The position numbers were made by a program, and so were the translations under genes. From Muricea muricata (Eukaryota; Cnidaria; Anthozoa; Malacalcyonacea; Plexauridae): a DNA stretch of 64,000 bases. The DNA lies in the NCBI GenBank assembly GCA_963855995.1, contig OY979730.1, positions 6,955,341-7,019,340 of the forward strand, given 5' to 3'. How positions within the stretch are numbered: the first letter of the stretch is position 1; every line of letters begins with the position of its first letter. The notes below the pieces were generated by a model that worked only from the letters and a program-made list of their open reading frames with translations, had not been told where the DNA came from and did not search any database. This document shows positions 34,901-56,000 of the stretch, one piece after another.

Positions 34901-37663
34901 CGTGTCTTACCTGTTTTACCCGATTTAGCTGTCTTACCTGTCTTACCTTCTTATTTTTCTTATCGGTTTTATCGGTCGTATCTGTGTTTTTTGTCTTACC
35001 TGTCTTACCTGTCTTACCTGTCTTACCTGTCTTACCTGTCTCCCCTATCTAACCTATCTAACCTATCTTACATGTCTTACCTGTTTGACCTATCTTACCT
35101 GTGTTACCTGTCTTACCTGTCTTACCTGTCTTACCTTTCCTACCTGTCTTAAATGTCTTACCTGTCTTACCTGTCTTACCTGTCTCACATATCTTACCTG
35201 TCTTACCTTTCTTAAAGGTCTTACGTTGTTATATGTTTTACCTGTCTTACCTATCTTACCTATCTTACCCGTGATCTATGTCTTCTCTTTGTTATCAGTC
35301 TTACTTGTGTTACATGTCTTATCTGTCTTACCTGTCTTACCTGTCGTACCATTATTACCTGTCTTCCTGTCTTACCTGTCTTACCTGTCTTACCTGTCTT
35401 ACATGTCTTACCTGTCTTGCCTGTCTTACCTGTCTTACCTGTCTCACCTATCTTACCAGTCTTACCATTTTTACTTGTCTTACATGTCTTACCTGTTTGA
35501 CCTGTCTTACCTGTGTTACCTGTCTTACCTGTCTTACCTATCTTACCTTCTTACCTGTCTTATCTGTCATATTGGTCGTGTCTGTGTTTTTTGTCTTACC
35601 TGTGTTACCTGTGTTACCTGTTTTACCTGTCTTACCTGTCTTACATGTCCTACGTGTGTTACCTGTCTTACCTGGCTTACCTGTCTCACTTATCTTACCA
35701 GTCTTAGCTGTCTTAAACGTCTTACCTGAGTTACCTGTCTTTTCTCTCTTACCTGTCTTACCTGTCTTACCTGTCTTACCCGTGTTACATGTCTTACCTG
35801 TCTTATTTTTCTTATTTTCTTATCTGTCTTACCTGTCTTACTTGTCTTACGTTTTTTATTTGTCTTACTTTCTTATCTGTCTTACCTGTCTTACACTTCT
35901 TACCTGTCTTAGCTGTTCTACCTGTCTTACTTGTCTTAACTGTGTTATTTCTCTTACTTGTCTTACTTATCTTACATTTCTTACCCGTCTTACCTGTCTT
36001 ACCTGTCTTATTGGTCTTACCTGTCTTACCTGTTTTACCTGTCGTGCCTGTCTTACATGTCTTACCTTTCTTACCTGTCTTACCTGTTTTATTCGTCTTA
36101 CCTGTCTTACCTTTTTTACTTGTCTTACCCGTCTTAAATGTCTTACCTATCTTATCTTTCTAACCTTTCTTACCTGTCTTACCTGTCTTACCTTCTTATC
36201 GGTCTTATATGTCTTATTGGTCGTATCTGTGTTTTTAGTTTTACCTTTGTTACCTGTGTTACCTGTTTTACCTGTCTTACCTGTCTTACCTGTCTTTTCT
36301 GTCTTACCTGTCTTACCTATTTGACCTGTCTTACCTGTGTTACCAGTCTTACCTGTCCTACCTATCTTACCTATCTTACCTTCTTATCTGTCTTAAATGT
36401 CTTATTGGTCGTATCTGTGTTTTTTGTCTTACCTGTGTTACTTGTGTTATTTGTTTTACCTATTTTACCTGTCTTACCTGTTTTACCTGTCTTACCTGTC
36501 TTACCTGTCTTACCGGTCTTACTTGTCCTACCTTTCTTAAATATCTTACTTGTCTTACATGTCTTACCTCTCTTACCTGTCTTACTGTCTTACATTTCTA
36601 AAATGTCTTACCTGTCTTACTCCTGTTACCTGTCTTACCTGTCTTAATTGTCTTACCTGTCTTACCTGTCTTATTTGTCTTACCTGTTTACTTGTGTTAC
36701 CTGATTCACATGTCTTACCTTTCTTACATGTTTTACACTGTCTTGTCTGTCTTACCTTTCTTACCGGTCTTACCTTCTCATTTGTTTTAAATTTCTTATC
36801 GCTCGTGTCTGTCTTTTTTTTCTTACCTATGTTACATGTTTTACGTGTCTTACCTGTCTTGTTTGTTTTACCTGTCTTATCTGTCTTACCTGTTTTATTG
36901 TCTTACCTGTCTTACCTGTCTTACATGTCTTACCTGTCTTACCTGTCTTACCTGTCTTACCTGTCTTACCTGTTTTACATGTCTTAGCTGTCTTATCTGT
37001 CTTACCTGTTTTACCTGTCTTACCTTCTTATCTGTCTTGTGTGTCTTGTTGGTCCTACCTGGTTTTTTTGTCTTACCTGTGTTACCTATGTTACCTGTTT
37101 TACCTGTTTTACCTGTTTTACCTGTCTTACCTGTCTTACCTGTCGTACCATTATTACCTCTCTTCCTGTCTTACCTGTCTTGCCTGTCTTACCTGTCTTA
37201 CATGTCTTACCTGTCTTGTCTGTCTTACCTGTCTTACCTGTCTTCCCTGTCTCTCCTATCTAACGTGTCTTACATGTCTTACATGTCTTAACTGTTTTAT
37301 TTGTCTTACCTGTTTTACCTGTCTTACCTTTCTTACCTGTCTTACTTGTCGTTTCTGTCTTACCTGTCTTACATCTCTTACCTGTTTCAGCTATCTTGCC
37401 TGTCTTACCTTTCTTAAAGGTCTTACCTTGTTACATGTTTTACCTGTCTTACCTATCTTACCTATCTTAAGCGTGTTCTATGTCTTACCTTTGTTGTCTG
37501 TCTTACCTGTGTTACATGTCTTATCTGTCTTACCTGTCTTACCTGTGTTACCTGTCTTACCTGTCTTACCTGTCTTACATGTCTTACCTGTCTTGCCTGT
37601 CTTACCTGTCTTACCTGTCTCACCTATCTTACCTGTCTTACCTGTCTTAAAGGTCTTACCTGA
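31995..37663. repeat. Block H2 of the tandem 5.67-kb array
   Basis: Second tandem copy, 5,669 bp. Relative to H1 the offset varies between about 5,657 and 5,705 inside the block and returns to 5,669 at the end, mostly by whole units. Near 32,470-32,520 one cassette is shortened, with a TCTTACCCTG-like phase slip and a missing TCTTATCTG unit, and 35,040-35,110 lacks several units present in H1. H2 and H3 share some variants that H1 lacks, such as the TCCGATCTG unit near 33,258. Confidence 0.87.
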
Positions 37664-40600
37664 GTGACATGACTTACCTGTCCTACCTATCTTACCGGTC
37701 TTACCCGTCTTACATGTCTTACCTGTCTTATTTTTCTTATTTTCTTATCTGTCTTACCTGTCTTACCTGTCGTACCATTATTACCTCTCTTCCTCTATTA
37801 CCTGTGTAACCTGTCTTACCTGTCTTACTTGTCTTATTTGTCTAATTTTCTAATCTGTCTTACCTGTCTTACATTTCTTACCTTTCTTACCTGTCTTAGC
37901 TGTTCTACCTGTGTTACTTGTCTTAACTGTCTTATTTGTCTTACCTGTCTTACCTGTTCTATCTGTCTTACCTGTCTTACATTTCTTACCCGTCTTATCT
38001 GTCTTACCTGTCTTATTGGTCTTACCTGTCTTACCTGTCGTGCCTGTCTTATATGTCTTGTATGTCTTACATGTCTTACCTGTCTTACCTGTCTTACCTG
38101 TCTTACCTGTCTTAAATGTCTTACCTCTCTTATTTTTTTTACCTTTCTTACCTGTCTTACCTGTTTTACCTTCTTATCTGTCTTATCTGTCTTATTGGTC
38201 GTATCTGTGTTTTTTGTCTTACCTGTGTTACCTTTGTTACCTGTTTTACCTGTCTCACCTGTCTTACCTTCCTTACCTGTCTTACTTGTCTTACCTGTCT
38301 TACCTCTTTGACCGGTTTGTCCTTTCTTACCTGTGTTACCAGTCTTACCTGTCTTATCTATGTTACCTTTTTACTGTCTTATCTGTCATATTGGTCGTAT
38401 CTTTGTTTTTTGTCTTACCTGTGTTACCTGTGTTACCTGTTTTACCTGTCTTACCTGTCTTACATGTCTTACGTGTGTTACCCGTCTTTTCTCCCTTACC
38501 TGTTTTAACTGTCTTACATTTCTTACCCGTCTGAGCGGTCTTACTTGTCTTACCTGTCTTAAATGTCTTACTTGTCTTACAAGTCTTACCTCTCCTACCT
38601 TTTTTACTGTCTTTTATTTCTTAAATGTCTTACTTGTCTTACCTGTCTTATTCGTGTTACCTGTCTTACCTGTCTTACCTGTTTTACATGTCTTACCTGT
38701 CTTACCTGTCCTACCTGTCTCACCTCTTTTAGCTGACTTACCTGTCTTAATTGTCTTACCTGTCTTACCTGTTTTATTTGTCTTACCTGTCTTACCAGTC
38801 TTACCCGTATTACCTGATTTACCTGTCTTACCTGTCTTAAATGTCTTATCTGTCTTATCTGTCTTACCTGTCTTACCTGTCTTACATTCTTATTTGTCTT
38901 AACTATCTTATCCGTCGTATCTGTGTTTTTTGTCCGATCTGTCCTACATGCTTACCTGTCTTACCTTTCTTACCTGTCTTACCTGTCTTACCTGTCATAT
39001 CTGTCTTACATGTCTTACCTGTCTTACCTGTCTTACCTGTATCACCTATCTTACCTGTCCTACGTATCTTAAAGGTCTTACCTTTGTTACATGTCTTACC
39101 TGTCTTACCTATCTTACCTGTGTTACCCGTCTTACATGTCTTACCTTTGTTATCTGTCTTACCTGTGTTACATCTCCTATCTGTCTTACCTGTATTAACT
39201 GTCTTCCTGTCTTACCTGTCTTACCTGTCTTACCTGTCCTACCTTTCTTATTATTTGTCTTACATGTCTTACAAGTCTTACCTGTCTTACCTGTCTCACC
39301 TATCTTTCCTGTGTTACCTGTCTTAGAGGTCTTACCTGTGTGACATGTCTTACCTGTCTTACCTATCTTACCTGTCTTACCCGTCTTAAATGTCTTACCT
39401 GTGTTATCTGTGTTATCTGTCTTACCTGTGTTACATCTATTATCTGTCTTACCTGTCTTACCTTCTTATCTGTCTTATCTCTCTTATTGGTCGTATCTGT
39501 GTTTTTTGTCTTACCTGATTTACCTGTGTTACCTGTTTTACCTGTCTTACCTGTCTTACATGTCTTACGTGTCTTACCTGTCTTACGTGTCTTACCCGTC
39601 ATGCCTGTTTTACCTGTCTTAGCTGTGTTACCAGTCTTACCTGTCTTACCTATGTCACCCTTTTATCTGTCTTATCTGTCTTATTGGTCGTATCTGTGTT
39701 TTTTGTCTTACCTGTGTTACCTGTTTTACCTTTCTTCCTTGTCTTAGTTGTCTTAGCTGTCTTTGCTGTCTTATTTGTCTTGCCTGTCTTACTTGTTTAC
39801 CTGTGTTACCTGATTCACCTGTATTTCTGTCTTAAATGTCTTACCTGTCTTATCTGTCTTACCTTTCTTACCTGTCTTACATTCTTATTTGTCTTATCTG
39901 TCTTATCGCTCGTATCTGTATTTTTTTCTTACCTGTGTTACATGTCTTACCTGTCTTCCCTGTCTTATTGGTCTTACCTGTCTTATCTGTCGTAATTGTT
40001 TTATTGTGTTACCTTTCTTACCTGTCTTATTTGTCTTACCTGTCTTATCTGTCTTACCTGTTTTATTGTCTTACCTGTCTTACCTGTCTTACCTGTCTTA
40101 CCTATCTTACCTGTTTTACATGTCTTAGCTGTCTTATCTGTCTTACATTTTTTACCTGTCTTACCTTCTTATCTGTCTTATCTGTCTTCTTGGTCGTACC
40201 TGGTTTTTTTGTCTTACCTGTGTTACCTGTGTTACCTGTTTTACCTGTCTTACCTGTCTTACATGTCTTACGTGTCTTACCATTGTTACCTTTCTTACCT
40301 GTTTTACCTGTCTTACCTGTCTTACTTGTCTTACCAGTCTTACCTCTCCTACCTGTTTTAAATGTCTTACCTGTCTTACCTGTCTTACCTCTCCTACCTG
40401 TCTTACCTTTCTTACATTTCTTAAACGTCTTACCTGTCTTGCTTGACTTAATCGTGTTACCTGTCTTACCTGTCTAACCTGTCTTACATGTCTTACCTGT
40501 CTTACCGTTTTTACCTGTCTTAGCTGTCTTACCATTCTTAATTGTCTTACCTGTCTTACTTGTCTTATTTGTCTTACGTGTCTTACCTGTTTTACCCGAT

Positions 40601-43328
40601 TTAGCTGTCTTACCTGTCTTACCTTCTTATTTCTCTTATCGGTTTTATCGGTCGTATCTGTGTTTTTTGTTTTACCTGTCTTACCTGTCTTACCGTCTCC
40701 CCTATCTAACCTATCTTACATGTCTTAACCGTCTTGTTTGTCTTACCTCTCTTACCTGTCTTACCTGTCTTTTCTGTCTTACCTGTCTTACATGTCTTAC
40801 CTGTCTTACCTGTCCTACCTGTCTTAAATGTCTTACCTGTCTTACCTGTCTTACCTGTCTCACATATCTTACCTGTCTTACCTTTCTTAAAGGTCTTACG
40901 TTGTTACATGTTTTACCTGTCTTACCTATCTTACCTATCTTACCCGTCTTCTATGTCTTCTCTTTGTTATCTGTCTTACTTGTGTTACATGTCTTATCTG
41001 TCTTACCTGTCTTACCTGTCGTACCATTATTACCTGTCTTCCTGTCTTACCTGTCTTACCTGTCTTACCTGTCTTACATGTCTTACCTGTCTTGCCTGTC
41101 TTGCCTGTCTTACCTGTCTCACCTATCTTACCAGTCTTACCATTTTTACTTGTCTTACATGTCTTACCTGTTTGACCTGTCTTACCTGTGTTACCTGTCT
41201 TACCTGTCTTACCTATCTTACCTTCTTACCTGTCTTATCTGTCATATTGGTCGTGTCTGTGTTTTTTGTCTTACCTGTGTTACCTGTGTTACCTGTTTTA
41301 CCTGTCTTACCTGTCTTACATGTCCTATGTGTGTTACCTGTCTTACCTGTCTTACCTGTCTCACTTATCTTACCTGTCTTACCTGTCTTAAACGTCTTAC
41401 CTGAGTTACATGTCTTACCTGTCTTACCTGTCTTACCTGTCTTACCCGTGTTACATGTCTTACCTGTCTTATTTTTCTTATTTTCTTATCTGTCTTACCT
41501 GTCTTACTTGTCTTACGTTTTTTATTTGTCTTACTTTCTTATCTGTCTTACCTGTCTTACACTTCTTACCTGTCTTAGCTGTTCTACCTGTCTTACTTGT
41601 CTTAACTGTGTTATTTCTCTTACTTGTCTTACTTGTCTTACATTTCTTACCCGTCTTACCTGTCTTACCTGTCTTATTGGTCTTACCTGTCTTACCTGTT
41701 TTACCTGTCGTGCCTGTCTTACATGTCTTACATGTCTTACCTTTCTTACCTGTCTTACCTGTTTTATTCGTCTCACCTGTCTTACCTTTTTTACTTGTCT
41801 TACCCGTCTTAAATGTCTTACCTATCTTATCTTTCTAACCTTTCTTACCTGTCTTACCTGTCTTACCTTCTTATCTGTCTTATATGTCTTATTGGTCGTA
41901 TCTGTGTTTTTAGTTTTACCTTTGTTATCTGTGTTACCTGTTTTACCTGTCTTACCTGTCTTACCTGTCTTTTCTGTCTTACCTGTCTTACCTATTTGAC
42001 CTGTCTTACCTGTGTTACCAGTCTTACCTGTCCTACCTATCTTATCTATCTTACCTTCTTATCTGTCTTAAATGTCTTATTGGTCGTATCTGTGTTTTTT
42101 GTCTTACCTGTGTTACTTGTGTTATTTGTTTTACCTATTTTACCTGTCTTACCTGTTTTACCTGTCTTACCTGTCTTACCTGTCTTACCGGTCTTACTTG
42201 TCCTACCTTTCTTAAATATCTTACTTGTCTTACATGTCTTACCTCTCTTACCTGTCTTACTGTCTTACATTTCTAAAATGTCTTACCTGTCTTACTCCTG
42301 TTACCTTATTACCTGTCTTAATTGTCTTACCTGTCTTACCTGTCTTATTTGTCTTACCTGTTTACTTGTGTTACCTGATTCACATGTCTTACCTTTCTTA
42401 CATGTTTTACACTGTCTTGTCTGTCTTACCTTTTTTACCGGTCTTACCTTCTCATTTGTTTTAAATTTCTTATCGCTCGTGTCTGTCTTTTTTTTCTTAC
42501 CTATGTTACATGTTTTACGTGTCTTACCTGTCTCTTTTGTCTTACCTGTCTTATCTGTCTTACCTGTTTTATTGTCTTACCTGTCTTACCTGTCTTACAT
42601 GTTATACCTGTCTTACCTGTCTTACCTGTCTTACCTGTCTTACCTGTTTTACATGTCTCAGCTGTCTTATCTGTCTTACCTGTTTTACCTGTCTTACCTT
42701 CTTATCTGTCTTGTGTGTCTTGTTGGTCCTACCTGGTTTTTTTGTCTTACCTGTGTTACCTATGTTACCTGTTTTACCTGTTTTACCTGTCTTACCTGTC
42801 TTACCTGTTGTACCATTATTACCTCTCTTCCTGTCTTACCTGTCTTGCCTGTCTTACCTGTCTTACATGTCTTACCTGTCTTTCCTGTCTTACCTGTCTT
42901 ACCTGTCTTCCCTGTCTCTCCTATCTAACGTGTCTTACATGTCTTACATGTCTTAACTGTTTTATTTGTCTTACCTGTTTTACCTGTCTTACCTTTCTTA
43001 CCTGTCTTACTTGTCGTTTCTGTCTTACCTGTCTTACATGTCTTACCTGTTTCAGCTATCTTGCCTGTCTTACCTTTTTTAAAGGTCTTACCTTGTTACA
43101 TGTTTTACCTGTCTTACCTATCTTACCTATCTTAAGCGTGTTCTATGTCTTACCTTTGTTGTCTGTCTTACCTGTGTTACATGTCTTATCTGTCTTACCT
43201 GTCTTACCTGTGTTACCTGTCTTACCTGTCTTACCTGTCTTACATGTCTTACCTGTCTTGCCTGTCTTACCTGTCTTACCTGTCTCACCTATCTTACCTG
43301 TCTTACCTGTCTTAAAGGTCTTACCTGA
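37664..43328. repeat. Block H3 of the tandem 5.67-kb array
   Basis: Third tandem copy, 5,665 bp. It follows H2 at an offset of about 5,669-5,676 over most of its length. One landmark region near 38,370 has lost part of its phase-break series, so that TCTTACTG-like units replace the usual TCTTATCTG pair. The unit before the left marker reads GACTTACC in place of GTCTTACC, a single substitution that removes one of the otherwise constant units. Confidence 0.87.
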
Positions 43329-46241
43329 GTGACATGTCTTACCTGTCCTACCTATCTTACCGGTCTTACCCGTCTTACATGTCTTACCTGTCTTATTTTT
43401 CTTATTTTCTTATCTGTCTTACCTGTCTTACCTGTCGTATCATTATTACCTCCCTCTATTACCTGTCTTACCTTTCTTACCTGTCTTACCTGTCTTACTT
43501 GTCTTATTTGTCTAATTTTCTAATCTGTCTTACCTGTCTTACATTTCTTACCTTTCTTACCTGTCTTAGCTGTTCTACCTGTGTTACTTGTCTTAACTGT
43601 CTTATTTGTCTTACCTGTCTTACCTGTCTTATCTGTCTTACCTGTCTTACATTTCTTACCCGTCCTATCTGTCTTACCTGTCTTATTGGTCTTACCTGTC
43701 TTACCTGTCGTGCCTGTCTTATATGTCTTACATGTCTTACCTGTCTTACCTATCTTACCTGTCTTACCTGTCTTACCTTCTTATCTGTCTTATCTGTCTT
43801 ATTGGTCGTATCTGTGTTTTTTGTCTTACCTGTGTTACCTTTGTTACCTGTTTTACCTGTCTCACCTGTCTTACCATTCTTACCTGTCTTACTTGTCTTA
43901 CCTGTCTTACCTCTTTGACCGGTTTGTCCTTTCTTACCTGTGTTACCAGTCTTACCTGTCTTATCTATCTTACCTTTTTATCTGTCTTATCTGTCATATT
44001 GGTCGTATCTTTGTTTTTTGTCTTACCTGTGTTACCTGTGTTACCTGTGTTACCTGTTTTACCTGTCTTACCTGTCTTACATGTCTTACGTGTGTTACCT
44101 GTCTTTTCTGCCTTACCTGTTTTAACTGTCTTACATTTCTTACCCGTCTGAGCGGTCTTACTTGTCTTACCTGTCTTAAATGTCTTACTTGTCTTACAAG
44201 TCTTACCTCTCCTACCTTTTTTACTGTCTTTTATTTCTTAAATGTCTTACCTGTCTTACCTGTCTTATTCGTGTTACCTGTCTTACCTGTCTTACCTGTT
44301 TTACATGTCTTACCTGTCTTACCTGTCCTACCTGTCTCACCTCTTTTAGCTGACTTACCTGTCTTAATTGTCTTACCTGTCTTACCTGTTTTATTTGTCT
44401 TACCTGTCTTACCAGTCTTACCCGTATTACCTGATTTACCTGTCTTACCTGTCTTAAATGTCTTATCTGTCTTATCTGTCTTACCTGTCTTACCTGTCTT
44501 ACATTCTTATTTGTCTTAACTATCTTATCGGTCGTATCTGTGTTTTTTGTCCGATCTGTCCTACATGCTTACCTGTCTTACCTTTCTTACCTGTCTTACC
44601 TGTCTTACCTGTCATATCTGTCTTACATGTCTTACCTGTCTTACCTGTCTTACCTGTATCACCTATCTTACCTGTCCTACGTATCTTAAAGGTCTTACCT
44701 TTGTTACATGTCTTACCTGTCTTACCTATCTTACCTGTGTTACCCGTCTTACATGTCTTACCTTTGTTATCTGTCTTACCTGTGTTACATCTCCTATCTG
44801 TCTTACCTGTATTACCTGTCTTCCTGTCTTACCTGTCTTACCTGTCTTACCTGTCTTACCTGTCCTACCTTTCTTATTATTTGTCTTCCATGTCTTACAA
44901 GTCTTACCTGTCTTACCTGTCTCACCTATCTTTCCTGTGTTACCTGTCTTAGAGGTCTTACCTGTGTGACATGTCTTACCTGTCTTACCTATCTTACCTG
45001 TCTTACCCGTCTTAAATGTCTTCTTTGGTTATCTGTGTTATCTGTCTTACCTGTGTTACATCTATTATCTGTCTTACCTGTCTTACCTTCTTATCTGTCT
45101 TATCTCTCTTATTGGTCGTATCTGTGTTTTCTGTCTTACCTGATTTACCTGTGTTACCTGTTTTACCTGTCTTACCTGTCTTACATGTCTTACGTGTCTT
45201 ACCTGTCTTACGTGTCTTACCCGTCATGCCTGTTTTACCTGTCTTAGCTGTGTTACCAGTCTTACCTGTCTTACCTATGTCACCCTTTTATCTGTCTTAT
45301 CTGTCTTATTGGTCGTTTCTGTGTTTTTTGTCTTACCTGTGTTACCTGTTTTACCTTTCTTCCTTGTCTTAGTTGTCTTAGCTGTCTTTGCTGTCTTATT
45401 TGTCTTGCCTGTCTTACTTGTTTACCTGTGTTACCGGATTCACCTGTATTTCTGTCTTAAATGTCTTACCTGTCTTATCTGTCTTACCTTTCTTACCTGT
45501 CTTACATTCTTATTTGTCTTATCTCTCTTATCGCTCGTATCTGTATTTTTTTCTAACCTGTGTTACATGTCTTACCTGTCTTCCCTGTCTTATTGGTCTT
45601 ACCTGTCTTATCTGTCGTAATTCTTTTATTGTGTTACCTGTCTTACCTGTCTTATTTGTCTTACCTGTCTTATCTGTCTTACCTGTTTTATTGTCTTACC
45701 TGTCTTACCTGTCTTACCTGTCTTACCTATCTTACCTGTTTTACATGTCTTAGCTGTCTTATCTGTCTTACCTGTTTTACCTGTCTTACCTTCTTATCTG
45801 TCTTATCTGTCTTGTTGGTCGTACCTGCTTTTTTTGTCTTACCTGTGTTACCTGTGTTACCTGTTTTACCTGTCTTACCTGTCTTACATGTCTTACGTGT
45901 CTTACCATTGTTACCTTTCTTACCTGTTTTACCTGTCTTACCTGTCTTACTTGTCTTACCAGTCTTACCTGTCCTACCTGTCTTAAATGTCTTACCTGTC
46001 TTACCTGTCTTACCTCTCCTACCTGTCTTACCTTTCTTACATTTCTTAAACGTCTTACCTTTCTTGCTTGACTTAATCGTGTTACCTGTCTTACCTGTCT
46101 AACCTGTCTTACATGTCTTACCTGTGTTACCGTTTTTACCTGTCTCACCTGTCTTAGCTGTCTTACCATTCTTAATTGTCTTACCTGTCTTACTTGTCTT
46201 ATTTGTCTTACGTGTCTTACCTGTTTTACCCGATTTAGCTG
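43329..46241. repeat. Block H4, truncated by an internal deletion
   Basis: Fourth copy of H, following H3 at offsets of 5,665 down to about 5,617-5,625. It loses about six units near 43,450-43,500 and a cassette part near 43,770. At about 46,242 it jumps from sequence equivalent to ~40,612 straight to sequence equivalent to ~41,510, so roughly 0.9 kb of H is missing. The remaining H-like tail runs to about 46,740 and forms the start of block L1. Confidence 0.8.
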
Positions 46242-49635
<3,394 letters not shown>

Positions 49636-49679
49636 CGTGTTACATGTCTTACCTGTCTTATTTTTCTTATTTTCTTATC
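49636..49679. repeat. Spacer between L1 and L2
   Basis: About 45 bp of units (TCTTACCCG-, TGTTACATG-, TCTTATTTT- and TCTTATCTG-like) that match the H3 sequence just left of 41,510. L2 therefore begins a little further left in H than L1 does, which shows how the second copy was joined in. Confidence 0.6.
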
Positions 49680-53065
<3,386 letters not shown>

Positions 53066-56000
53066 TGTCTCACCTATCTTACCTGTCTTACCTGTCTTAA
53101 AGGTCTTACCTGAGGGACATGTCTCACCTGTCTTACCTGTCTTACCTGTCTTACCTGTGTTTCATGTCTTACCTGTCTTATTTCTCTTATTTTCTTATCT
53201 GTCTTACTGTCTTACCTGTCTTACGTGTCTTATTTGTCTTACTTTCTTATCGGTCTTACCTGTCTTACCTTTCTTACCTGTGTTAGCTGTTCTACCTGTC
53301 TTACTTGTCTTAACTGTGTTATTTGTCTTACCTGTCTTACCTGTCTTACATTTCTTACCCGTCTTACCTGTCTTACCTGTCTTATTGGTCTTACCTGTCT
53401 TACCTGTTTTACCTGTCATGCCTGTCTTACATGTCTTACATGTCTTACCTTTCTTACCTGTCTTACCTTCATATCTGTCTTATATGTCTTATTGGTCGTA
53501 TCTGTGTTTTTTGTTTTACCTTTGTTACCTGTGTTACCTGTTTTACCTGTCTTTTCTGTCTTACCTGTCTTACCTGTTTGACCTGTCTTACCTGTGTTAC
53601 CAGTCTTACCTGTTCTACCTATCTTACCTCTCTTACCTTCTTATCTGTCTTGTCTGTGTTCTTGGTCGTATCTGATTTTTTTGTCTTACCTCTGTTACTT
53701 GTGTTACCTGTTTTACCTGCCTTACTTGTTTTATTTGTCTTACCTGTCTTACCTGTCTTACCGGTCTTACTTGTCCTACCTGTCTTAAATATCTTACTTG
53801 TCTTACATGTCTTACCTCTCCTACCTGTCTTACTGTCTTACATTTCTAAAATGTCTTACCTGTCTTATTCCTGTTACCTGTCTTACCTGTCTTATTTGTC
53901 TTACCTGTTTACTAATGTTACCTGATTCACATGTCTTACCTGTCTCACATGTTTTACACTGTCTCATCTGTCTTACCTTTCTTACAGGTCTTACCTTTTC
54001 ACTTGTGTTAAATTTCTTATCGCTCATCTCTGTCTTTTTGTCTTACCTATGTTACATGTCTTACCTGTCTTACCTGTCTCATTTGTCTTACCTGTCTTAT
54101 CTGTCTTACCTGTTTTATTGTCTTACCTGTCTTACCTGACTTATATGTCTTACCTGTCTTACCTGTTTTACATGTCTTAGCTGTCTTTTTTGTCTTACCT
54201 GTTTTACCTGTCTTACCTTCTTATCTGTCTTAAATTTCTTGTTGGTCGAATGTTGTTTTTTTGTCTTACCTGTGTTACCTGTGTTACCTGTTTTACCTGT
54301 TTTACCTGTCTTACCTGTCTTACATGTCTTACGTGTCTTACCATTGTTAACTTTTTTACCTTTTTTACCTGTCTTACCTTTCTTACAAGTCTTACCTGTC
54401 CTACCTGTCTTAAATGTCTTACCTGTCTTACCTCTCCTACCTGTCGTACCTTTCCTACATTTCTTAAACGTCTTACCTGTCTCTCCTGTCTTAATGGTGT
54501 TACCTGTCTTACCTGTCTAACCTGTCTTACATGTCTTACCTGTCTTACCGTTTTTACCTGTCTCACCTGTCTTAGCTGTCTTACCTGTCTTAATTGTTTT
54601 ACCTGTCTTACTTGTCTTATTTTTCTTACCTGTCTTACTTGTCTTACACGATTTAGCTGTCTTACCTGTTTTACATGTCTTACCTGTCTTATCTGTTTTA
54701 CCTTTCTTACCTGTCTTGCCTGTCTTACTATCTTACATGTCTTAGCAGTCTTTTCTGTCTTACCTGTTTTACCTGTCTTACCTTCTTATCTGTCTTATCT
54801 GTCTTATTGGTGCTATCTGTGTTTTTTGTCTTACCTGTTTTACATGTGTTACTTGTTTTACCTGTTTTACCTCTCTTACGTGTCTTATCTTTTTTACGTG
54901 TCTCACGTGTCTTACCTGTTTTACCTGTCTTACCCTTGTTACCATTCTTACCTGTCTTACCTATCCTACCTTCTTATATTTCTTATCGGTCTTATTGGTC
55001 GCATCTATGTTTAATTTTCTTACCTGTTTTACTTGTCTTATTTGTCTTACCTGTCTTACCTGTCTTACCTGATTTAGCTGTCTTACCTGTCTTACCTGTC
55101 TTACCCTTCTCCCCTATTTCACCTGTCTTACCCGTCTTATTTGTCTTACCTGTCTTACCTGTCTTACGTGTGTTACCTGTCTTACATCTCTTACCTGTCT
55201 TACCTGTCTTACCATTCTTACATGTATTACCTGTCTTACCTTTCTTACCTGTCTTACCTTTCTTACCTGTCTTGCATGTCTTTTCTCTGCTATCTGTCTT
55301 ATCTGTCTTATCTTCCTTATCTGTCTTACCTGTCTTATCCGTTTTACCTGTCTTACCTGTCTTAACATTCTTACCTGTCTTGCATGTTTTACTTGTCTTG
55401 CTGTTTTACCTGTCTTACTTGTCATACTTGTCTTAGCTGTTCTACCTGTTTTACCTGTCTTAACTGTCTTAACTGTCTTACCTGTCTTACCTGTCTTACC
55501 TGTCTTACCTGTCTTACCTGTCTTACCTGTCTTACCTGTCTTACTTGTCTTACCTGTCTTATTTGTCTTACTTTCTTACCTGTCTTACCTTTCTTACCTT
55601 TCTTACCTGTCTTAGCTGTTCTACCTTTCTTACTTGTCTTAACTGTCCAATTTGTCTTACCTGTGTTACCTGTCTTACCTGTCTTAGCTGTCTTACATTT
55701 CTTACCCGTCCTACCTTTCTTACTTGTCTTATTTGTCTTACCTGTCTTACCTGTCTTACCTGTTTTACATGTCTTACATGTCTTACCTTTCTTACCTGTC
55801 TAACCTATCTTACCTGTCTTACCTATCTTACTTGTCTTATTTGTCTTACCTGTCTTATCTGTCTTACCTGTTTTACCTGTCTTACCTGTTTTACTTGTCT
55901 TATATGTCTTACCTGTCTTATCTTTCTTACCTTTGTTACTTTCTTACCTTTCTTTCCTTCTTATCTGTCTTATCCGTCTTATTGGTCGTATCTGTGTTTT

